DNA from: CAUYUA01 sp963575675
GTDB lineage: Bacteria; Pseudomonadota; Alphaproteobacteria; Azospirillales; Azospirillaceae
Length of the DNA: 18,097 bases
Reading direction: 5' to 3'
Assembly: GCA_963575675.1 (NCBI GenBank)
Contig: CAUYUA010000255.1
Span: 1 to 18,097, forward strand
Shown: positions 1 to 6,328 of the stretch, piece after piece
How the letters are laid out: the number at the start of each line of letters is the position of its first letter
Numbering within the stretch: the first letter of the stretch is position 1
Made by a program: the position numbers and the translations under genes
Notes under the pieces: model-generated
Database searches by the model: none
What the model was told of the DNA's origin: nothing
The model's input: the letters and a program-made list of their open reading frames with translations, nothing else

Positions 1-576
1 CTTGATAATCTTTCGAACTTGGTCCGGCGTGGTTCCGGCGAGGAGTCCTACACACATATTATTGATTAGCTCTTTTTTATGCTTCTGTGTTGTGCGGTCA
101 TATGATCCGCAGGTATAGGCGGAAAGTAGGAACGTTTTCAGATCGTCACTATACATCTTGAAGATGCTGCAAAACTCATCCAGCACAAACGTGATTGAAT
201 TATGTACGTACATCTTGCCATCCGGCAAGCGATGTGTAGATGTCGCCTTTGCCGTCTCGCTGATAAGTGACTCGAAGGTTGTCGAATCGGCAGCAAGGCG
301 TAGAAGCGGACGTGTACGCTCTTCGTCGCCGTGACCAACTAGTTTGGAAGGTTCAGCAAGTATTCTCTTCACAACGGATGATACCTGCGATTTACCAAGC
401 CCGGCTTCTCCGCTTAGTACAACAAATTGGTTTGGGAATATTGCTGACTCTGCGGAACTCATCCAGACGCGCCGTTGAAGGGCCGCCCCGACCATGTAGA
501 TAAAGCCCCAGGTTTTGAATAGCTCAGGACTCTCAACCCTCTCCATGTACAGTGACCAGCATTCCTGGTTTGTCAT
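1..576 (-). CDS. DUF3987-like phage replicative helicase/primase ATPase, N-terminal part (runs off left edge)
   Basis: The reading frame opens with ATG at 576 and stays open for 192 codons to the window edge, so the C-terminus is missing. The translation has a Walker A motif (GEAGLGKS, near residue 60), a Walker B-like LDEF (near residue 133), and a segment of the kind N-N-M-C-V-G-L-L-A-G-T-T-P-D. The layout FPNQFVVLSGEAGLGKS, then LDEF, then LLAGTTPDQ resembles DUF3987/YfjI-type phage ATPases, which sit in replication modules and are taken as helicase-primase-like proteins. The start overlaps the stop of the HNH gene by ATGA (573-576), so the two are probably co-translated. The DNA is clearly AT-richer than the genes to its right. 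The family assignment is by remembered pattern only; a generic phage AAA/RecA-fold ATPase is the alternative. Confidence 0.65.
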   Translation of the reverse strand, partial: MTNQECWSLYMERVESPELFKTWGFIYMVGAALQRRVWMSSAESAIFPNQFVVLSGEAGLGKSQVSSVVKRILAEPSKLVGHGDEERTRPLLRLAADSTTFESLISETAKATSTHRLPDGKMYVHNSITFVLDEFCSIFKMYSDDLKTFLLSAYTCGSYDRTTQKHKKELINNMCVGLLAGTTPDQVRKIIK

Positions 577-1085
577 AGTTCTTTCCATGTAGTCTTGTTG
601 ATGATGCGTGTAACTGTGCTCTGGTTTACATTAAACTCAGTAGCAATTTCTAAATGCGTTTTAGTCTTATTCATAGCATGGTTTCGAATCTCGCGTACCT
701 CATCCCATGTAAGATCGGCTCCCGGACCTATATGTCTTTTTGTTGGTTGTATTGGTAGCCTTCTGGATCTTCCTTTAGCATCCATGTCAATCATTTTGTC
801 CAATGGAGTCCCAAGGAACAAGTGAGCAGGATTGACACAGGCGGGATTATCGCACTTGTGGAGAACCCATAAACCTTTTGGTATCTCACCATTGTGTAGT
901 TCCCATGATACTCGATGAGCAAGCAAAAGTTTACCACTTGAACACCAAATTGAGCCATAGGTTAGGCACTTCTTTGAACCGGTCCATACCCAACAGGTAT
1001 CAGTTTTAGAGACATAGAGCCAGAAGCGCTGAATTAGTGATTGGCGTAGAGCCATGCGTTTAGATGACATAGTAGGAAGTATCAC
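573..1085 (-). CDS. HNH homing-type endonuclease (HNH_3-like) with C-terminal helix-turn-helix
   Basis: The core has the pattern of phage HNH endonucleases: AHRVSWELHNGEIP, then VLHKCDNPACVNPAHLFLGT, followed by K-M-I-D-M-D-A-K-G-R. The two Cys-bearing motifs around the first His and the terminal N-P-x-H-L form the beta-beta-alpha metal fold. The C-terminal part (LTWDEVREIRN, then EIATEFNVNQSTVTRIIN) is a helix-turn-helix of the kind that gives such enzymes their target preference. The product should cut DNA at a long target site and promote copying of its own gene. The longest frame starts at GTG 1085. ATG at 1070 or 1055 is also possible, and none has a ribosome binding site. The gene is free-standing between a 67-residue gene and an ATPase gene, not obviously in an intron. 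The DNA is markedly AT-rich (about 43% G+C in one counted line), a sign of separate origin. Confidence 0.9.
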   Translation of the reverse strand: MILPTMSSKRMALRQSLIQRFWLYVSKTDTCWVWTGSKKCLTYGSIWCSSGKLLLAHRVSWELHNGEIPKGLWVLHKCDNPACVNPAHLFLGTPLDKMIDMDAKGRSRRLPIQPTKRHIGPGADLTWDEVREIRNHAMNKTKTHLEIATEFNVNQSTVTRIINKTTWKEL

Positions 1086-1100
1086 GCATAAAATGTGCCA

Positions 1101-1304
1101 TCATTTTGATGCGGCGATGATGCAGGCGACGGTAGGTTTCGGAACTTCGGCCTCTATAACGACGAGGCCGTCGACCATGCGGATTCCGGTGGGCATTTCC
1201 GGAATGGACATGGCGGTCTCGAAGTCGAGGAGCAGGTGGGTTGGCTCGGCGCCGTACTTGTCTCGGAAGGCGGATTTGGCGTTGATGAGGGCGAGAATGT
1301 TCAT
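1101..1304 (-). CDS. Small uncharacterised protein (67 aa)
   Basis: ATG at 1304 to TGA at 1101. I do not recognise the product. It is a compact soluble protein with no membrane segment or cysteine pair. Its segment Y-G-A-E-P-T-H-L-L-L-D recalls a pattern seen in other small phage proteins, but I cannot tie it to a function. Its composition is GC-rich like the polymerase gene upstream, and unlike the HNH gene that begins 15 bases downstream, so the base-composition boundary falls right after this gene. It starts 30 bases after the polymerase stop and is probably on the same transcript. A longer frame in another register (1060-1359) is Arg/Pro-rich and looks like a shadow. Confidence 0.6.
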   Translation of the reverse strand: MNILALINAKSAFRDKYGAEPTHLLLDFETAMSIPEMPTGIRMVDGLVVIEAEVPKPTVACIIAASK

Positions 1305-1334
1305 AGGTGTGTAGAAGCAGGTTAGGTGCCGTTG

Positions 1335-2309
1335 TTAATTGTGACCGGCGAAGCTCCACTCGGTGCCGACCTGTACGCCGCAGCCCATCTGGAACTGCAC
1401 GTCGTCGCGGCCGACTAGTTTAGCCTTCATGGCGTTGGAGATTTCCTTCGAGGCTAACTCCACGTCGGCGTCCGGCACCATGTACATGCACGAGTCGTGC
1501 TTGTTGGACTGGAGGTGCCAGTCAAGGCCTTGCTGGTGGCACATTTCCTCGATCGTGTTGATGCACTGGTGCGTGATACACGCCACGGTCGAGGCGGGTC
1601 TCCACGAGATGAGGTCGCGGACGTACGAGTCCGTCATCAACTCGCCGCAGACCCGCGGGAATCCCATCATGTTGTAAAGGATGCCGTTCTGGCGGGCCTC
1701 GTCCTCGATCTCCTGCTGCCACTCTACGATCGTGGTGAACAGGGCTTTGTAGAAATCCAGGAACGCCTTTGCTTCCGCAAAGGTGAGGACGACCTCACCG
1801 CCGGACTCTTTCAACACGGTCATTTGGAACGTGCGGGCGCCCATGCGGTAGTTCGAGGAGTGTACGATTTTCTTGGCGATGAAGTACCACGGAGTGGAAT
1901 CGGCTATCTCTTTCCGGAGGGCGGGCCATTCGTCCAAGGCGACCAGGTCACAAATGTTATAGTCGCTATAAGCATTCCGGCCACGATGAGCCAATCGAAA
2001 TTTGTCTGTGAATAGAAGTAGAGCAACATAAACGTGAGGCTTGACATTGTATTTGAAGAGTTCGCGGGACAAGCCGGGCTTGGCGAGATACGCCACGCAC
2101 AAAGCGTCGGCGCCGGCCTGATCCACCTGCACAAACTTCGTTCCGGGATCGGCGATGTACATCCGGAGGGAGGACTTCGACGGATTCTGTGCGTTGCCTC
2201 CGTGGTCGAAAAGCTGGCGCGATCCGAGCCGGAACGGTTTGGTGCCAGCGAGACCGTAGTTTGTGACGAAGCGTGGGCCGGTGCGATGGGTTAAGGTGAG
2301 GGCTTTCAT
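1335..2309 (-). CDS. polA: Family A DNA polymerase, C-terminal (palm/fingers) piece of a split polymerase
   Basis: The 324 residues contain the polymerase half of a family A enzyme. The N-terminal segment (GTKPFRLGSRQL, then GGNAQNPSK) corresponds to the TGRLSS...NLQN region. Motif A is VQVDQAGADAL with catalytic D63 and Asp in place of the usual Glu at 68. Motif B is KKIVHSSNYRMG (146-157), and motif C is KHDS with H271 and D272, the following Glu being Ser. The C-terminus GTEWSFAGHN matches the usual end of the fold. There is no exonuclease or thumb here: those lie in the gene at 3121-4518. The start overlaps the ligase stop by ATGA (2306-2309). Translation from both genes is expected to give two subunits that assemble into one enzyme copying the phage genome; that assembly is inference. 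Confidence 0.9.
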   Translation of the reverse strand: MKALTLTHRTGPRFVTNYGLAGTKPFRLGSRQLFDHGGNAQNPSKSSLRMYIADPGTKFVQVDQAGADALCVAYLAKPGLSRELFKYNVKPHVYVALLLFTDKFRLAHRGRNAYSDYNICDLVALDEWPALRKEIADSTPWYFIAKKIVHSSNYRMGARTFQMTVLKESGGEVVLTFAEAKAFLDFYKALFTTIVEWQQEIEDEARQNGILYNMMGFPRVCGELMTDSYVRDLISWRPASTVACITHQCINTIEEMCHQQGLDWHLQSNKHDSCMYMVPDADVELASKEISNAMKAKLVGRDDVQFQMGCGVQVGTEWSFAGHN

Positions 2310-3124
2310 ATAGGTGCAAACTTGAGGAACTTTGGTTTCATTGGAATCCCGACGCTGGAGTATTGGAGGAAACGGATCTCGACGATCCGGCCGATCGGCG
2401 GATTCGCCATCCAGTCGTGGCGGGCCTCGTCGGAGAACCCGTCGGCCTTGAAGAACTTGCTGCCGGCGGTCTTGCAGATCAGCGCGCCGACCATGCCGGC
2501 GTACTTACCCTTGCCTGGCGAGACCCCGACAACTTCGAACGGCTCCTCCAACCACGCCTTCATCCGCACGGCGTCTTGGGACTTGCCGGCGCGATATCCA
2601 TTGAACGGATTCCGCAGCACGACGCCTTCGTAGCCAGACGCGACGGCGGCGTTGAATTGCCCCATGACGGCCGGCACGCAGTTGCACTCGGTGGCGCGGA
2701 TTCGGGCGGTTCCGGCGCTGCTTTGCGTGAACATGATTCCGAGCTGTTCCTGCCGGGCCCGGAACGACATGCCTTTCGCGATGAAGTCGAACACGTGGAA
2801 CTTGATCCGACTCTGGTTCGGCGTGACCTCGTAGGACATCACGGCCATCGCGGCGGCGATCTCTTGGAACGGCATGCCGTGGCAGTAGAACTCGCCGTCG
2901 AGGACGTACTTGCATGGCGGCGGTTTTATGTGGGCAACCTTGCCGTCGAACCAGCGGTTGCCGTCGCGGCTATAGAAGCCGTCGCCCGGCACGAACAGGC
3001 CGCGGACACCGTCGAGCTTGTACTGGACCATCGTCGGCAGCGACACCTTCGCGGCGTCGTAATCGACGGGGTTGCAGCAGGCGGTTCCGCTACGGATGGA
3101 TAGGAGTAAGTCGGGGTGGATCAT
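2306..3124 (-). CDS. ATP-dependent DNA ligase
   Basis: This gene encodes a 272-residue nucleotidyltransferase that seals nicks using ATP. Visible motifs, in order: motif I YKLDGVR with adenylated K36, motif III LDGEF (75-79), motif IIIa KFHVFDF (108-114), motif IV EGVVLR (166-171), and motif V VRMKAW with K189. A C-terminal OB-fold part begins near residue 195 and ends in a KPKFLKF motif. It is a minimal ligase with only these two domains, shorter than T7 ligase (359 residues). Both ends overlap the neighbouring genes by ATGA, and those neighbours are the two pieces of one DNA polymerase, so the ligase interrupts what is normally a single gene. Its job is presumably joining Okazaki fragments or repairing nicks during phage replication. 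Confidence 0.93.
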   Translation of the reverse strand: MIHPDLLLSIRSGTACCNPVDYDAAKVSLPTMVQYKLDGVRGLFVPGDGFYSRDGNRWFDGKVAHIKPPPCKYVLDGEFYCHGMPFQEIAAAMAVMSYEVTPNQSRIKFHVFDFIAKGMSFRARQEQLGIMFTQSSAGTARIRATECNCVPAVMGQFNAAVASGYEGVVLRNPFNGYRAGKSQDAVRMKAWLEEPFEVVGVSPGKGKYAGMVGALICKTAGSKFFKADGFSDEARHDWMANPPIGRIVEIRFLQYSSVGIPMKPKFLKFAPI

Positions 3125-4518
3125 GGTGTAAGGAAGTGCAGCATTGACGTGGCCTTCGCGGTTTCCCGAAATCGCAACAGAACGTCGAGCATTGGATTGT
3201 GTGGGTACTTGAGCTTAAGCTTATACAGTGCCGCTCCTTTAAGGGACGGCGCGCCGGTGGCGGTTTTGTCTACCGCGTCGTACTCCATTTGGGTGTGGAA
3301 ATAACGGATAGCTTGAGGGTTGGATGCAAGCTCGATGTCCCAGCCGACGAGGACTCGGGCGATCCGTTCGAGCTGCGCGGCCTTGGCGGCGCCGTTGAGC
3401 TGTGCCATCATGCGCTCGCCGGGATCCACCCGGATCCCGTGCATGCCGGCGATCAGGTATGGATAGATGCTCCGGTTGACCTGGTCGATTGACGCCTGAG
3501 CACCTGCAAGCGACGCCGCGACTTGAGATTGACCAACGTCCACCGCTCGGAGGGCGACAACATCTTGGAGGTTATACTCAAGAAGTCGCGAATCTTGGTC
3601 GTAGTTGTGTGTTTCATTGATCGACATTCCTTTGTGGTTGGGGAGGTTTGTGTACAGAGAGATGCAGTGGGCGAGGGACTTCTCAAGCTCCGGGAACAGG
3701 CGGTGATGCTGGAGCATCGTGTCGCGGATCTGGCGGCCAAATGGAATGCCGTGGAAGCACGCCAAAAAGGGTAGATCAAACGACGAGTTGTGGATCACGA
3801 CGGTCGTGCGCTCGAAGACCTGCGCGAGTTCCGCCAGAACCTCGACGGCCATCGGCTGGAGCTGGCCGCGGTAGTCGTAGACGAGGTGGCCGAAGGCTAC
3901 GTGGTTACAGTTAATACTCCAGCACGACAGCATGTTCGTGCGGATATTCGACTCGATGTCGAAGTAGATCGTGGAGCCGGCCGGAATAGCTTTGAGCAGG
4001 CACATCACAACTAGCGGCGAACGGGCGGCCTCGCGGCGGCACGACGGATCGGCATGATTGGGAATGTTGCACCGTAACTTCTTCACGTCCTGCGCGAACC
4101 AGCCGCGGTAGTTTCGGAACGCCGTCGGCGCGGTATCTTTGCCGGTCCCTTCGTCGCCGTCGTCCTCGGCGGAACCTTCGAAGTTCCGCGGGTCGCAGCA
4201 GTCCTGCGGCGAGAACGTGCAGACCGCCGGGGTGTTTCGGTACTGGATTAGGCGGCCGCGAATGTTGTTGATCTGCTGGCCGGTGACAGCCTTCACGGCG
4301 GCGTCGCCGGTGATTATCCAGTAGTCCATATGCTGGAGCGTGTCATCGTCGTGGTACTCCACCGGATAGATGTCGGCGCCGGCGAGGCCGGCCGCGGCAA
4401 CGCAGTCGGTCACGAACTTCGCCGCCGGGCCAACAAGAATCCCGCCGTTCTGCACGTCGTAACGTGAGAGGCGGGAAAGGACGATTCCGACTTTAGGTTT
4501 GCTTGATTGTGAGGTCAT
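3121..4518 (-). CDS. polA: Family A DNA polymerase, N-terminal piece: UDG-like domain + DEDDy 3'-5' exonuclease + thumb
   Basis: This gene encodes 465 residues. Residues about 10-105 resemble the uracil-DNA-glycosylase family-4 fold seen at the N-terminus of SPO1-type polymerases (GILVGPAAKFV, YWIITGDAAVKAV, IRGRL, then TFSPQD in the usual T-x-H-P place). An acidic linker follows (about 114-128). The exonuclease has Exo I FDIES (D187, E189), Exo II HNSSFD (H243, D248) and Exo III YNLQD (Y315, D319), a complete DEDDy set, so proofreading should be active. After it come the MHGIRVDP segment (359-366) and thumb-like sequence up to LRFRETAKATSML, where the frame stops exactly before the palm region. 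The start overlaps the methyltransferase by 26 bases and the stop overlaps the ligase start by ATGA. Whether the UDG-like domain is catalytic is unclear. Confidence 0.9.
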   Translation of the reverse strand: MTSQSSKPKVGIVLSRLSRYDVQNGGILVGPAAKFVTDCVAAAGLAGADIYPVEYHDDDTLQHMDYWIITGDAAVKAVTGQQINNIRGRLIQYRNTPAVCTFSPQDCCDPRNFEGSAEDDGDEGTGKDTAPTAFRNYRGWFAQDVKKLRCNIPNHADPSCRREAARSPLVVMCLLKAIPAGSTIYFDIESNIRTNMLSCWSINCNHVAFGHLVYDYRGQLQPMAVEVLAELAQVFERTTVVIHNSSFDLPFLACFHGIPFGRQIRDTMLQHHRLFPELEKSLAHCISLYTNLPNHKGMSINETHNYDQDSRLLEYNLQDVVALRAVDVGQSQVAASLAGAQASIDQVNRSIYPYLIAGMHGIRVDPGERMMAQLNGAAKAAQLERIARVLVGWDIELASNPQAIRYFHTQMEYDAVDKTATGAPSLKGAALYKLKLKYPHNPMLDVLLRFRETAKATSMLHFLTP

Positions 4519-5137
4519 ACAATCTTTTGTACTCGTTGAGCGGCGGGAACTTGACGTTGCTACGCCGGATCACGGCGGTGATGTTTTTGTCCTGGGTGTT
4601 GCCGTGCCCCACACTCTCGGTCGAGAGATGCAGAAGCGTGTCGCCGAGCTGGCGGGCCAGCAAGGTGTAGTGTTCCTCGGTGAAGTAGTGGAAGCCGTGG
4701 CCGGGCCAGTATCCGGCGGCGGGATTATCGAACACCATGATCCCGCCGGAGCGGCAGTGCTCGCGCATGTTCCGGCGGGCGAAGTATAAGGCAATGGCGT
4801 TGACGGCTCGCGGGTGACAGCAACTCTTCGGCTGCGGACACTTGCACATATTCATGTGCTCGCAGGTCCCGAAGTCCGTCACGATATCGAACCGCTTGTT
4901 GATTCGGCGCGGCAGGTCCTTGGTCAGGTCCGCCACATAGTCCGGCGGATACTTCCCATGATCGCTGTTGAGGCCAAGATCCACGGAGATGTGGGCGACG
5001 CCGCGCTTCTCGAACCATATCTTCGCGAGGTCGCCCGCCGGATAAAATTGCTGGTTGCCTAGCTCCAGCATCGTCTTCCCATTGAGGGGCTGGAGGTATG
5101 GCTCGACGATCTTCCAGGTTTTGTCGGTGATGCCCAT
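4493..5137 (-). CDS. SAM-dependent methyltransferase-like protein with Cys-rich insertion
   Basis: This gene encodes 214 residues with a class I Rossmann methyltransferase layout: motif I TMLELGNQQ (22-30), an acidic residue after strand 2 (SVDLG, D53), ADLTKDLP (69-76), and a motif IV-like FDIVTDFGTCEHM (83-95). The segment just after this has C98, C100, C106 and C107 (with C92 and H94 nearby), an unusual cysteine cluster that could bind zinc. The later FDNPAAGYWPGHGFHYFT is a loop that could close over a substrate. The substrate is unknown: DNA, RNA, protein and small molecules are all possible. The gene ends inside the start of the polymerase N-terminal gene, so it belongs to the replication operon. 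No Shine-Dalgarno sequence precedes the ATG at 5137. Confidence 0.7.
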   Translation of the reverse strand: MGITDKTWKIVEPYLQPLNGKTMLELGNQQFYPAGDLAKIWFEKRGVAHISVDLGLNSDHGKYPPDYVADLTKDLPRRINKRFDIVTDFGTCEHMNMCKCPQPKSCCHPRAVNAIALYFARRNMREHCRSGGIMVFDNPAAGYWPGHGFHYFTEEHYTLLARQLGDTLLHLSTESVGHGNTQDKNITAVIRRSNVKFPPLNEYKRLYDLTIKQT

Positions 5138-5142
5138 AGGAG

Positions 5143-5334
5143 TTAGTAGTACAGGTTATAGGCGATCTCCGTCGTGGAGTCGCAGCCCTCCAAGGTCTCG
5201 CCGGGCATCGTGCCGTCGCGGGCCTGCTGCTGCGCCTTCTCGTAGGAGTCGGCGAGGATGAAACGGGCGGTGGTCGTATAGTCGCCCGGATAGAGGCCTT
5301 GTTGCGATTGATAGAATGCTATGTATTGGGTCAT
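5143..5334 (-). CDS. Small uncharacterised protein (63 aa)
   Basis: I choose the ATG at 5334 because it makes an ATGA overlap with the stop of the preceding gene (5331-5334); a longer version reading further upstream would overlap that gene heavily. The product begins MTQYIAFYQSQQG and carries a Tyr- and Gln-rich first half and a mildly acidic end. It has no membrane segment or recognisable motif. The phrase RFILADSYEKAQQQA looks like a beta strand followed by a helix, as in small phage proteins that handle the residues in a beta-alpha unit, but no function follows. It lies 5 bases before the methyltransferase start. Confidence 0.6.
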   Translation of the reverse strand: MTQYIAFYQSQQGLYPGDYTTTARFILADSYEKAQQQARDGTMPGETLEGCDSTTEIAYNLYY

Positions 5335-5540
5335 GCTACTAAAGTTTGAGGTTCGGGCCAGGTCGGCGTGAGGATTGCCGCCAGCTCGGCGGCGGTGGAT
5401 GGGTTTGCACAAATAAGGGTCGAGCCATTTGCTTCCGGCCCGATCCCTTTGATTGCGTTGTCCGGCACGAAGTACCAGTCCTCGCCGATCCAGATCACGA
5501 CGTGGCCGATCGGCGGGCCGAAGATGATGTATGGGTTCAC
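5331..5540 (-). CDS. Small uncharacterised protein (69 aa), GTG start
   Basis: The frame can be extended far upstream, but the added N-terminus is Arg-rich and is plainly the shadow of the next gene. The best start is GTG at 5540, which overlaps that gene's TGA as GTGA (5537-5540), matching the 4-base junction style used across the window. The product begins with NPYIIFGPPIGHVVIWIGEDW after the initiator and is rich in aromatic and aliphatic residues, suggesting a small beta-rich fold. I do not recognise a family. Its stop overlaps the next start by ATGA. Confidence 0.55.
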   Translation of the reverse strand: MNPYIIFGPPIGHVVIWIGEDWYFVPDNAIKGIGPEANGSTLICANPSTAAELAAILTPTWPEPQTLVA

Positions 5541-5842
5541 ACCTGCGGCGGTGTAGATTTTGTACCGGTCAGTACGTCTAAGGTCATCCCCTTCACGGCG
5601 AGATCGGCGAAGAAGCGGCGCTCCTCGGCGGCGATGAAGATCGGCATGAGCACCGCCTTGACTTCGCCGTCGCAGGCATTTACGTAGTCGGCGCAGCGCA
5701 GCAAAATGTCGTTTGGCACCAACGGATGTTGCTTGAGGCGACACAACAGCGGCGACTCTAGCAGCGCCTCGATCTTTTCATTAGCGACGGCGTGGTTCCG
5801 TTTGTGCCACCGTTCAATGGCGGCGGTTTGTTCGGGTGTCAT
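5537..5842 (-). CDS. Uncharacterised protein (101 aa)
   Basis: ATG at 5842 to TGA at 5537. The product begins MTPEQTAAIERWHKRNHAVA and is largely helical and soluble, with an acidic helix F-I-A-A-E-E-R-R-F-F-A-D-L. No family is recognised. A GGAGGAAGGG stretch lies 5 bases before the start, but it also encodes the C-terminal Glu-Glu-Gly of the preceding gene. It may act as a true ribosome binding site on top of the ATGA overlap (5839-5842). Its neighbours on both sides are coupled small genes. Confidence 0.65.
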   Translation of the reverse strand: MTPEQTAAIERWHKRNHAVANEKIEALLESPLLCRLKQHPLVPNDILLRCADYVNACDGEVKAVLMPIFIAAEERRFFADLAVKGMTLDVLTGTKSTPPQV

Positions 5843-6099
5843 AGATACCCTTCCTCCAGTTGCCGTTCGGCGCGGGCTTCGTCGGCGTATTCCTTTTCGG
5901 CGGCTTCGTCGCAGGCCAGCGCGGCCACGTAGCCGGCATCAAGTTCGAAGTTGCAGTGAGGGCAGTTCTCCGGAGAGAACTCGTCGGCGCTACCGGGATC
6001 GGCGAGTTCGATCGGGCCGGATACGATGGCGGGTGAGCCGAACTCGAAGTCAATCTTGACCTCGGCGTCGCAGGCGGGGCATGTGTAGTCTATTCTCAT
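5839..6099 (-). CDS. Small zinc-ribbon-like protein (86 aa)
   Basis: I place the start at ATG 6099, giving MRIDYTCPACDAEVKIDFEFG; a frame extension upstream would run into the structured non-coding region and adds Arg/Ser-rich sequence. Two CxxC knuckles, CPAC (7-10) and CPHC (46-49), spaced by about 35 residues, form a plausible zinc ribbon. The C-terminal third is an acidic helix ending in EEGYL. Such proteins often bind nucleic acid or act as adaptors, but the partner is unknown. The leader AAACATC directly before ATG is identical to the one before the Sak4-like gene. This is the first gene after the structured region. Confidence 0.65.
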   Translation of the reverse strand: MRIDYTCPACDAEVKIDFEFGSPAIVSGPIELADPGSADEFSPENCPHCNFELDAGYVAALACDEAAEKEYADEARAERQLEEGYL

Positions 6100-6125
6100 G
6101 ATGTTTCGTATGTTGGATTCTGCTG

Positions 6126-6197
6126 TTGTCCGGCCCGAACTGCGGGGCATCACGCCGCAGACATGAACAGGCCATACCTACCTGCCGGGCCGGACAA
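6126..6197 (-). ncRNA. Structured element 1: three-way junction (candidate RNA)
   Basis: A perfect 12-bp inverted repeat (6126-6137 with 6186-6197, TTGTCCGGCCCG on the plus strand) closes a loop that holds a second 6-bp stem (CTGCGG 6140-6145 with CCGCAG 6155-6160, 9-base loop). It also holds a weaker 4-bp stem (CAGG 6168-6171 with CCTG 6181-6184, 9-base loop). The result is a three-way junction with linkers of 2, 7 and 1 bases. It lies in non-coding DNA between the SSB-like gene and the zinc-ribbon gene, and is expected to be transcribed with them from the minus strand. It has no T-tract, so a simple terminator is unlikely. Function unknown; the strand is inferred from the operon. Confidence 0.5.
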
Positions 6198-6208
6198 AAG
6201 CAAAACCC

Positions 6209-6288
6209 TGAATTGTGTGGCCGGTGCCGCGACATCCGCCGCGGTTTTCCCCCGGTTTGAACCCATTGCCGGCCGGCCACACAATTCA
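6209..6288 (-). ncRNA. Structured element 2: three-way junction (candidate RNA)
   Basis: A perfect 16-bp inverted repeat (6209-6224 with 6273-6288, TGAATTGTGTGGCCGG on the plus strand) encloses a 5-bp stem (CCGCG 6227-6231 with CGCGG 6240-6244, 8-base loop) and a 4-bp stem (CCGG 6252-6255 with CCGG 6269-6272). The linkers are 2, 7 and 0 bases, almost the same as in element 1, which lies 11 bases away. Downstream on the minus strand the sequence is GGGTTTTGCTTTTG, T-rich but not a clean terminator tract. The two elements share layout and a GGCC/CCGG core but little other sequence. No known riboswitch or ribozyme core was recognised. Confidence 0.5.
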
Positions 6289-6291
6289 AGG

Positions 6292-6313
6292 CGCATACGC
6301 TAGTCGGTATGCG
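6292..6313 (-). other. 7-bp hairpin after the SSB-like gene
   Basis: CGCATAC (6292-6298) pairs with GTATGCG (6307-6313) across an 8-base loop. It lies 15 bases past the stop of the SSB-like gene in the direction of transcription and just before structured element 2. No T-tract follows, so it may be an mRNA 3'-end stabiliser or simply a third stem of the structured region. Confidence 0.4.
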
Positions 6314-6328
6314 AGCGACGTTGTTACA

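Noticed and set aside
2363..3103. Plus-strand open frame of 246 codons
   Set aside because: It is antisense to the ligase with its clear motifs; the translation is a repetitive Val/Ala/Glu-rich shadow.
2306..3124. Ligase as an intein or intron-borne insertion in the polymerase
   Set aside because: No splice-type residues or intron ends; the ligase has its own start and stop with ATGA overlaps, so it is a separate gene.
5541..5744. N-terminal extension of the 69-residue gene
   Set aside because: The Arg-rich extension is a shadow of the 101-residue gene; the GTG at 5540 gives a 4-base overlap like the other junctions.
6209..6288. A tRNA in the structured region
   Set aside because: GGTTTGAACC looks like a T-arm, but there is no 7-bp acceptor stem with anticodon arm; the 16-bp outer stem does not fit a tRNA.
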